A DNA stretch of 6,765 nucleotides. It comes from Nitrospira sp. (GTDB lineage: Bacteria; Nitrospirota; Nitrospiria; Nitrospirales; Nitrospiraceae). This document shows positions 1 through 5,010 of this stretch, piece after piece. The first letter of the stretch is position 1. Every line of letters begins with the position of its first letter. Under the pieces are notes generated by a model. The model ran no database searches. It saw only the letters and a list, made by a program, of their open reading frames with translations, and had not been told where the DNA came from. Location: NCBI GenBank assembly GCA_024998705.1, contig JACOEF010000335.1, forward strand, positions 1-6,765. Reading direction: 5' to 3'. A program made the translations under genes and the position numbers.

Positions 1-1896
1 TCCAATTTAAAGGAAATTTCGGACCTTTCCGGTATTCCAATGCCAGATCTTGCGTTGGAGTTGATCACAATATTTGCAGCTCCGGATTCTCATCTCCCTG
101 CATCTATCTGGATGGGCCTCGCTGCTATCATCTGTGAACGGACAACGGACGGGGAAGGTCAGGCGGCTCTCAGCAGACTGCTAAAAAGCAACTCTGCAAA
201 ATTGGCATCCACAGTCGTTGACGGAACGTGGAAGAAGGGCATGTATCCCACCGATGGGCAGGTGGAAGTTGCTGCAGGACTTGTTTGGCTCACGCTGGGA
301 TCGCCTCATACCGCGTACCGGTGGAGGGCGGCACATAGCATCAGATGTTTGGCGCGTTTCGGAAAATGGGACGTAATCGATGCGATTGTGGCCAGATTTC
401 ATTCAATGGATGCTCATCCATATCAGGCACCAGAACTCCCGTTTTTCTTTCTGCACGCTCGACTCTGGCTTCTCATAGCGATTGCGCGATTGGCTGTTGA
501 TTATCCGCAAAACGTCGCTAAGTACGCGGATATGCTTAAATCAATCGCGCTCGACACAAACGCCCCGCATGTCCTGATGCGTCATTTTTCGACCAAGGCA
601 GTCTTGACCTGTAAGGATGGTGGCAGCTTAGTGCTTAAAGCAGAGGAGTCCAAAGCGCTTCTGGCGGTTAATCAATCCCCATTTCCGAGAAAGACTACGA
701 GAGAATACCCCCCCGATTCCTTCTACCAGTCACGTCCCGACTCGATTCCGAAGCCCGAGTCCGAATTTGACCTGGATTATGACTTCGACAAAAGCGATGT
801 TGGGAGAGTGACTGGCTTATTTGATAGATCGAGATGGGAGACAAAGGACGCAATTACTGCGCAAGTCCGAAAATTTGACCAGAATATAGCCTCCATGTAT
901 GAAAGCGGCGGACGTGTCACGCATCATCGTCATCGCTTGACGGGAATGAACTCCCGTTACCACACGTACGGACAACAGCTCGGGTGGCATGCGCTCTATC
1001 TGGTTGCAGGGGAGTTTTTGGACAAATATCCGGTCCTTCAGCGAACGTATGATGACGATGATTCATGGCCTCAATGGTTGGAGCCTGAGCTACTGACTAG
1101 ACGGGACGGGCTTTGGCTCGCAGATGGAATTGACAACCTACCTCTCAACGCACACGTTAATCTATACGAGAAAGGCGAGAAGAGTGTCGTTCTAACCGGC
1201 GACAAGAACAAGTTACTTTCTCTCTTGGCTATAAACGGTGAAATTGCCGAGAACCTTGTTGTAGCTGGCGATTGGCATTCTGCCGATCATATTGGAATTC
1301 ACATTGGTTCTGCACTTGTGCCTCCAACCAAGGCAAAGAACCTAGCGGTGGAGTTGTCGCAGAAAGATCCATTTCAGGCTTGGCTTCCAATAATGCAAGA
1401 GTATGAGCTAGGTCATGAGTTCTCGCATTCTGAGCAAAATCAGTTCAAGCCCTGGATTGTCTTGCCCTCCACGGAAACGAGGCTAGACGAGACCGACCCG
1501 CTGGGAGCGGACTGTGCCGTTCGACGACTTCATTTTACAAAGGCAGTGAATGTTATTGCAGGCCTAAAAACTCCTGACCCGTTCCACCGAAAATGGATAA
1601 ACGCTAAAGGCAAAGTGATGGCACAAGCGGAAGCCTGGGGGAAAAATCGATCCAATGATGAGGACGAAGCAAATAACGGTCAGCGACTCATATGTAATAC
1701 CGACCTTTTGCGGCAGGTTCTGATAAACGAGAATGCAGAACTGCTGCTACTCATTGTCCTTCGTCGGTATGACAGGGGATATGGCAATCGTGATAGCCAG
1801 TATTGGCACACCACAGCGGTCGTTCGGATTAAACAGTCGCTCAAATTTGAATATTATGCTGGGAAAATTAATGAGCTTCATGTCACGAAATATTGA
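1..1896 (+). CDS. C-terminal part of a large, probably STAND/Avs-like defence protein (5' truncated by window)
   Basis: The frame is open from base 1 and ends at TGA 1894-1896, giving 631 residues in the window. The first in-frame ATG (40) has no ribosome binding site and the frame is open before it, so I treat it as internal. Residues about 1-200 are helical with HEAT-like character, for example the Trp-Arg-Ala-Ala-His segment near 107. An acidic, proline-rich linker follows around 225-260. Next comes a compact region with a Tyr-x-x-Tyr-Gly-x-Gln-x-x-Trp-His-Ala motif (residues 320-331). From memory this resembles the C-terminal region of very large NTPase defence proteins, which carry a similar Gly-x-x-Tyr-x-Trp-x-Ala motif followed by a Trp/Asp-Pro-rich stretch. 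No nucleotide-binding motif is visible, because the N-terminus is outside the window. The gene is less GC-rich than the right-hand genes and ends 0.3 kb before a tRNA-derived junction, which fits island cargo. The open frame is certain; the defence role is inference. Confidence 0.6.
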   Translation, partial: SNLKEISDLSGIPMPDLALELITIFAAPDSHLPASIWMGLAAIICERTTDGEGQAALSRLLKSNSAKLASTVVDGTWKKGMYPTDGQVEVAAGLVWLTLGSPHTAYRWRAAHSIRCLARFGKWDVIDAIVARFHSMDAHPYQAPELPFFFLHARLWLLIAIARLAVDYPQNVAKYADMLKSIALDTNAPHVLMRHFSTKAVLTCKDGGSLVLKAEESKALLAVNQSPFPRKTTREYPPDSFYQSRPDSIPKPESEFDLDYDFDKSDVGRVTGLFDRSRWETKDAITAQVRKFDQNIASMYESGGRVTHHRHRLTGMNSRYHTYGQQLGWHALYLVAGEFLDKYPVLQRTYDDDDSWPQWLEPELLTRRDGLWLADGIDNLPLNAHVNLYEKGEKSVVLTGDKNKLLSLLAINGEIAENLVVAGDWHSADHIGIHIGSALVPPTKAKNLAVELSQKDPFQAWLPIMQEYELGHEFSHSEQNQFKPWIVLPSTETRLDETDPLGADCAVRRLHFTKAVNVIAGLKTPDPFHRKWINAKGKVMAQAEAWGKNRSNDEDEANNGQRLICNTDLLRQVLINENAELLLLIVLRRYDRGYGNRDSQYWHTTAVVRIKQSLKFEYYAGKINELHVTKY

Positions 1897-2026
1897 AGGT
1901 GCGCATTACAATTTCGGTAATAGTTGAGATCCTAGTCTTGTATTGCCTGATGCATCTGGACGGATACATCCCTTTACGATGTTGTGAAAAGCGGAGTGAA
2001 ATGAGTGGGAAATTTATCCGATTCTA

Positions 2027-2070
2027 CTCCCGGTTTCACTCCCGGTTCGCTCCCAGTTTTGCTCCCGATT
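2027..2070. promoter_or_regulatory. CTCCC box array, probable integrase arm-type sites (first island, right end)
   Basis: Four CTCCC boxes start at 2027, 2039, 2050 and 2062, spaced 12, 11 and 12 bases, close to one helical turn. The consensus is CTCCCGGTTT, with variants CTCCCAGTTT and CTCCCGATTG. All four are in the same orientation. The same boxes recur at 2283-2303 and 4802-4822, always near a tRNA-derived junction. Helically phased short direct repeats flanking an attachment core are typical of arm-type binding sites of tyrosine integrases or of accessory recombination proteins. The array is directly visible; the binding role is inferred. Confidence 0.5.
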
Positions 2071-2165
2071 GCCAGTCCAACCTAATCCTACTTAGTCCCA
2101 CCTGCAAGGAAGATTTTCGCTTGGTTTGGCATTCGTTTAGGCGATTCAATCACACTGAATCTTTA

Positions 2166-2235
2166 TTAATATCATTGGCTTCCGGTGGGTCTTCTAAGCT
2201 GAGGGTCGTTGGTTCGATTCCAACCGGGCGCACCA
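2166..2235 (+). repeat. Left junction repeat: displaced 3' part of tRNA-Arg(TCT) (att site)
   Basis: Bases 2191-2235 match the 3' part of a tRNA-Arg(TCT). The anticodon loop CTTCTAA comes first, then a 3' anticodon-stem strand GCTGA, a five-base variable region, and a T arm with stem GTTGG/CCAAC and loop TTCGATT. The acceptor strand CGGGCGC, discriminator A and encoded CCA end it. No D arm or 5' acceptor strand precedes it, so this is not a working tRNA gene. It repeats at 4966-5010 with 43 of 45 bases identical. Similarity continues leftwards through 2166-2190 (17 of 25 identical to 4941-4965), which is element sequence rather than tRNA. I read it as an attachment junction between two tandem elements. 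Confidence 0.85.
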
Positions 2236-2282
2236 TAAAATGAATAGATTCCGCAAACCGCTTGCCGCCTTCCGCATCGGTG

Positions 2283-2303
2283 CTCCCGATTAGACTCCCG
2301 GTT
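2283..2303. promoter_or_regulatory. CTCCC box pair near left end of inner segment
   Basis: Two boxes start at 2283 (CTCCCGATTA) and 2295 (CTCCCGGTTT), 12 bases apart and about 50 bases to the right of the tRNA fragment. With the preceding CGCATC (2273-2278) they form a direct repeat of 4793-4822 at the other end of the segment. This is the placement expected for arm-type sites on the far side of an attachment core. The role is inferred from position and repetition. Confidence 0.45.
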
Positions 2304-2568
2304 TCTGTCTTTACCTGACTATCATCGTTTGAGCCATTCGCAGCTCCCCCTGTTTGCCGCATGTCTGAGAAGTCTCGGCGTCAGGGTGGGGCTTGGCAAG
2401 AGTACCTCCGACTTCGTCATCTTCCTCCTGCTGAGGTGTCTGTAGCATCGGGGGAGAAGCGGAAGAGCATATGAAGATTTGGTGAAGCTGAATGAGTTGG
2501 TCAATTCTTCATTCGGATCTCATGCGACATTAATCTTGGGGGTGATAGAAACCACCGGTTACATTGGT

Positions 2569-2589
2569 CCGGCGCAGAGCAAGCGCCGG
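2569..2589 (+). terminator. Perfect GC hairpin with T-rich tail just before the lipoprotein operon
   Basis: CCGGCGC (2569-2575) and GCGCCGG (2583-2589) form a perfect 7-bp stem with a 7-base loop, followed by TTTGTT. This is the shape of an intrinsic terminator, with a short, interrupted T tract. It ends 21 bases before the chosen ATG of the first lipoprotein gene. It could stop read-through from the left or act as a leader attenuator. It could also be chance. Confidence 0.35.
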
Positions 2590-2610
2590 TTTGTTACTGT
2601 GGCCACCCTC

Positions 2611-3615
2611 ATGCGATTACATCGTCGTGGACTCTCGTTCATATTAATTCTGGCGCTCTTGCCATTCCCGGGGTGCGTCAGTGATCCCTACAAGAATGCG
2701 CGGTTTACCCAGGACGCAGTCAAGAGTCGCTGCGGCGTGCCGACAGTCAAACAGCTGACGGCTCTGCCTCCCTTGCCCATACCTCTTCCCTCGAGAGCTG
2801 AGCCTGTGGGCGCGCTCGCCCTCTCGCCGAGCTCTTCCAGGTTGGCCCACATCTTAGAATTAGAGGACGTGCTGCACGAACTCGCCGCACTTGACGCTGT
2901 TGGAAATCCCACGCTGCGCGAGCGATGGCTCTTGTTATGGCGTCATCAGCAGATCATGGATCGGATCTCATTGGCCTCGTTTGATGTGATCAGTACCGTG
3001 ACAGAAATTGACTGTGAAGAGACCCGTGCCGACCACGTCGCTCACGGTCTCACCGAGATACGGCAGGACAAACAAGAACGAGCGCTGGTTTTGGCGCTCA
3101 TCGGGGACGCGCTGATCGGAGTCGTCGCAGGCGCCTTCTCGTTAGCCGGGAAGGCAACAGTCTCCGCCGCGAACGCCATTGCCGGTGGAAGCATCGCGGT
3201 CGGTCTTGGAGGCGCGGCTACGATCTTCCTTGGTGGCGATCATGAGTTTCTTCATCCCCGTAATCATCTCACCGAATTATGGGCCGACAAACAGTCTTCA
3301 GCGCTGTTCCCTCATTCCGTGTGGCGCTATTTGAACACAGAAGACGAGTCCGGCCTGACCATTCGCCGAGAGCTGCTCTACCGGTGGGGGGAGGAGCAGC
3401 GGTTAGGTGCATTGGATTCAGAACAAGCTCGCGCGCGGGCGGCTCTCTTTCTGAGCGAGGGAGGCACGTATGAGATCCAGGATTTGCGCATCCGCTCTGA
3501 AATGCTCAATCATTTGAAATCAGCCGTCCTTCGTATGGGCCAGGATCTCAATGTGCTGATGTATGAGGTGATGGCCATCGCGTCGTATGATGCGCCGCTG
3601 GTGGCCAAACCCTAG
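2611..3615 (+). CDS. Predicted lipoprotein, first of two paralogues, unknown family
   Basis: The product is 334 residues from ATG 2611. I chose this start because a clear lipoprotein signal follows at once: His-Arg-Arg, a hydrophobic core (residues 8-17), then Pro-Phe-Pro-Gly-Cys with the lipid-anchor cysteine at 22. The lipobox is atypical, with Phe at -3 and Pro at -2. There is no clear Shine-Dalgarno. The mature protein is helical. A motif Asp-Cys-Glu-x-x-Arg-x-Asp-His-Val-Ala sits at 134-144. Two Gly/Ala-rich hydrophobic stretches follow (about 158-180 and 189-209). Then come Glu-Phe-x-His-Pro-x-Asn (212-218), a Phe-Pro-x-Ser-Val-Trp-Arg-Tyr-Leu-Asn block (233-242) and a C-terminal helix (292-319). 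Its three cysteines (22, 41, 135) all recur in the next gene. The likely place is the envelope, membrane-anchored and facing the periplasm. I do not recognise the family and assign no function. The stop lies 2 bases before the next start. Confidence 0.8.
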   Translation: MRLHRRGLSFILILALLPFPGCVSDPYKNARFTQDAVKSRCGVPTVKQLTALPPLPIPLPSRAEPVGALALSPSSSRLAHILELEDVLHELAALDAVGNPTLRERWLLLWRHQQIMDRISLASFDVISTVTEIDCEETRADHVAHGLTEIRQDKQERALVLALIGDALIGVVAGAFSLAGKATVSAANAIAGGSIAVGLGGAATIFLGGDHEFLHPRNHLTELWADKQSSALFPHSVWRYLNTEDESGLTIRRELLYRWGEEQRLGALDSEQARARAALFLSEGGTYEIQDLRIRSEMLNHLKSAVLRMGQDLNVLMYEVMAIASYDAPLVAKP

Positions 3616-3617
3616 TC

Positions 3618-4658
3618 ATGATCGAGATCACCTACGCAACCATCCGCGTGTCTCTTGCCGTGGTGTTGCTGCTGGCCATGGGTGGATGTCTTCCGGCTCT
3701 TGAAGTCGCGCCTCGGGCACAAGCGGATGCCTTGGTGTCTCGATGCCCGCTCCCTCGACCACTGCAATCCGCTATTCCGCCGGCCAAGGTTCATTCAGAG
3801 TTGCTGGCTGCCGCATCGTCTCCCGGAGTGATGACACTCGCGTCAACCGCCGTGCGGTTCTCTCCCGACGCGCAGCGTACGGCGGCTCAAATCGGCATCC
3901 TGGAGTTATTGAGTACGCTGCAGTCCTTGGAACCGGATCAGCGTAGGGACGAACTGGTGTTTCCTCTTCTCTCTGCACGCCAGGAAATAAGCCGGCGCGT
4001 TGCACTTGCCGCTTCCGATGTGAGGAGGCTCATGGCGGCCATTGATTGCGAAGCGTCCCGTAGCGACCATGTGGCGTATGCGATTGGTGAAGCGCACCAA
4101 AGCATATCAGAAAAGGCTCTCTTCGCCGTATTTGCCTCCGATATTTTTATCGGGATCATCCCAGGTGCGCTCCTATTGGCCGGTCATGATGTTGCTGCAG
4201 AGGCCAATGAAGTTTTTGGAGGAGTGATTGCGACAGGGTTTGGAAGTGTCGACGCAATCGTCCATATCGATCAGGAGTTTCGACACCCGGATAACTTTTT
4301 GTGGGAGCTCTGGGAGGGGCCTTCGGACCCTCAACTATTTCCCGTCTCGGTGTGGCGCTATCTGAATAGTCCGTCGGAAGAAGATGCGACACGCACGGTA
4401 CGTGAAGCGCTCAAGCAGCGATGGGAGATGGAAGGCCGATGGGGTGGAAAAAGTGGAGAAGAGTCTCACTTGCATACGCTGTTAATCGGGGCGGGGGGAC
4501 CGTACGGGGAGAAAGAGCTTCGGGTGCGGGCAGAGATGCTCACCCAATTGCGGGCCGAAGTCCTTCAGTTCGGTCAGAACCTTCATCGCTTGAAATACGA
4601 GGCCGTGTCGTGGCTCGATCAGCTCACACTGCACTCGGGAACTATCGGCAAGATCTAA
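3618..4658 (+). CDS. Predicted lipoprotein, second paralogue, unknown family
   Basis: The product is 346 residues from ATG 3618. The start is two bases after the upstream stop, so the genes form one operon and are probably translationally coupled; no separate strong ribosome site is seen. The signal peptide has a hydrophobic core at about 11-20, then Ala-Met-Gly-Gly-Cys, with the lipid cysteine at 24. It is a full-length homologue of the preceding product. Over the segment starting at the Ile before Asp-Cys-Glu (143-145), 22 of 48 residues are identical without gaps. The C-terminal block 293-328 has 18 of 36 identical. The Asp-Cys-Glu...Arg...Asp-His-Val-Ala motif (143-153), Glu-Phe-x-His-Pro-x-Asn (220-226) and Val-Trp-Arg-Tyr-Leu-Asn (245-250) are kept. 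Its only cysteines are 24, 43 and 144, equivalent to 22, 41 and 135 of the partner. The region between signal and motif is the most diverged. A paired or hetero-oligomeric role is plausible but not shown. Confidence 0.85.
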   Translation: MIEITYATIRVSLAVVLLLAMGGCLPALEVAPRAQADALVSRCPLPRPLQSAIPPAKVHSELLAAASSPGVMTLASTAVRFSPDAQRTAAQIGILELLSTLQSLEPDQRRDELVFPLLSARQEISRRVALAASDVRRLMAAIDCEASRSDHVAYAIGEAHQSISEKALFAVFASDIFIGIIPGALLLAGHDVAAEANEVFGGVIATGFGSVDAIVHIDQEFRHPDNFLWELWEGPSDPQLFPVSVWRYLNSPSEEDATRTVREALKQRWEMEGRWGGKSGEESHLHTLLIGAGGPYGEKELRVRAEMLTQLRAEVLQFGQNLHRLKYEAVSWLDQLTLHSGTIGKI

Positions 4659-4681
4659 ACCATGTTCGCTCGTGCGTCGGA

Positions 4682-4703
4682 ATGGCCCTTGAGGCCGGGC
4701 CAT
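4682..4703 (+). terminator. Weak hairpin after the lipoprotein operon
   Basis: ATGGCCC (4682-4688) and GGGCCAT (4697-4703) form a 7-bp stem with an 8-base loop, 23 bases after the stop of the second lipoprotein gene. There is no T tract after it, so it is at best a poor intrinsic terminator. A second imperfect stem lies at 4773-4780/4792-4799 (8 bp with one G-T pair), also without a T tract. Confidence 0.25.
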
Positions 4704-4801
4704 GTGGTTGAGAAGCTGGGTGCGAATCACACCGCGTATTCTTGTCAGTCATTCAGACGGACATCTGCCTCAGGGTGCGTTATCAAGCAGGACGCATCCC
4801 T

Positions 4802-4822
4802 CTCCCGATTTCACTCCCGGTT
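4802..4822. promoter_or_regulatory. CTCCC box pair near right end of inner segment
   Basis: Boxes start at 4802 (CTCCCGATTT) and 4814 (CTCCCGGTTG), 12 bases apart, about 150 bases left of the right-hand tRNA fragment. Orientation and sequence match the pair at 2283-2303, and the preceding CGCATC is shared. It occupies the same side of its junction as the four-box array at 2027-2070. I read both as arm-type sites of related elements. A single degenerate CTCCTGAT at 5023 lies beyond the junction and may be chance. Confidence 0.45.
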
Positions 4823-4940
4823 GAGGCCTCATTCTGGTCTCGATTACCTGTGCGCATTCATGACGCGTAGTAGAAACTCCTGAGACATTTTCTGCGTGTT
4901 CTAGGCCAATGTAGTAGCTATCCTGCGCACGTCATCGTCC

Positions 4941-5010
4941 TTAATAACATCGGTGTCCGAAAGGCCTTCTAAGCCGAGGGTCGTTGGTTCGATTCCAACC
5001 GGGCGCATCA
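4941..5010 (+). repeat. Right junction repeat: displaced 3' part of tRNA-Arg(TCT) (att site)
   Basis: Bases 4966-5010 match the same tRNA-Arg(TCT) 3' part as the left copy: loop CTTCTAA, 3' anticodon strand GCCGA, an intact T arm and acceptor strand CGGGCGC with discriminator A. The last three bases are TCA rather than CCA. No D arm or 5' half precedes it, so it is a remnant. It differs from the left copy at two of 45 positions (C at 4975, T at 5008). The 25 bases before the tRNA part are diverged but alignable with the left copy (17 of 25). Host chromosome starts to its right, so this copy should be the original host 3' end displaced by integration. Confidence 0.85.

Larger units (their letters stand above)
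1..2190. mobile_element. Right-hand part of a first tRNA-Arg-integrated island
   Basis: This stretch ends in a tRNA 3'-end duplicate at 2191. It holds a large gene of accessory type and a tandem CTCCC box array about 120 bases inside the junction. Elements that integrate at tRNA 3' ends rebuild the tRNA at one end and leave a 3' fragment at the other. Since the tRNA reads rightwards, the intact gene and the left end should lie left of base 1. No integrase is visible in this part, so the extent and type of the element are unknown. Confidence 0.5.
2236..2610. other. Gene-free left end of the inner segment
   Basis: I see no convincing gene in these 375 bases. They hold a CTCCC box pair (2283-2303) and a strong hairpin (2569-2589). 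A TTG-started in-frame extension of the first lipoprotein gene begins at 2479, but it would bury the signal peptide 45 residues into the protein, so I do not accept it. A promoter for the lipoprotein operon should lie here. I could not pick a convincing -35/-10 pair. Confidence 0.5.
2191..4965. mobile_element. Integrase-less segment bounded by tRNA-Arg direct repeats (candidate cis-mobilisable element)
   Basis: The segment runs from one tRNA-Arg(TCT) 3' fragment to the next, exactly 2775 bases apart. Both inner ends carry the same CTCCC box pair: 2273-2303 and 4793-4822 share CGCATC followed by CTCCCGATT and ACTCCCGGTT. Its only convincing genes are two paralogous lipoproteins; no integrase, excisionase, replication or transfer gene is present. 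Elements with att sites but no integrase are known as cis-mobilisable elements and can be moved by a related integrase nearby. That class fits, but activity is untested, and a decayed remnant of a larger element is equally possible. Confidence 0.6.

Noticed and set aside
1961..2020. Inverted pair CGGATA/TATCCG (1961-1966 and 2015-2020) and GATTCA/TGAATC (2143-2148 and 2156-2161)
   Set aside because: Stems of six bases, one very widely spaced and the other AT-rich, are expected by chance. Neither makes a convincing terminator.
2027..2070. CRISPR-like or minisatellite array
   Set aside because: Units are only 11-12 bases with no spacers, and the array is short. Phased protein-binding sites explain it better.
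2191..2235. Functional tRNA-Arg gene
   Set aside because: No 5' acceptor strand, D arm or 5' anticodon strand can be found to the left, here or at 4966-5010. Both are 3' remnants.
1893..2243. Plus-strand frame of 116 residues after the large gene
   Set aside because: It starts at a TTG overlapping the previous stop, crosses the CTCCC array and ends by translating the tRNA fragment. The Gly-Ser-Ile-Pro-Thr-Gly-Arg tail is what a T arm gives when translated.
2150..2362. Minus-strand frame of 70 residues
   Set aside because: Its Val-Gly-Ile-Glu-Pro-Thr-Thr-Leu run is the familiar false protein from the antisense of a tRNA 3' end.
2479..2610. TTG-initiated extension of the first lipoprotein
   Set aside because: It would put the signal peptide 45 residues in and cross a strong hairpin. 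The ATG at 2611 gives a proper lipoprotein signal.
4421..4883. Plus-strand frames 4421-4711 and 4662-4883
   Set aside because: The first overlaps the end of the second lipoprotein out of frame with low-complexity Gly/Arg content. The second runs through the CTCCC boxes, with no ribosome site or protein-like pattern.
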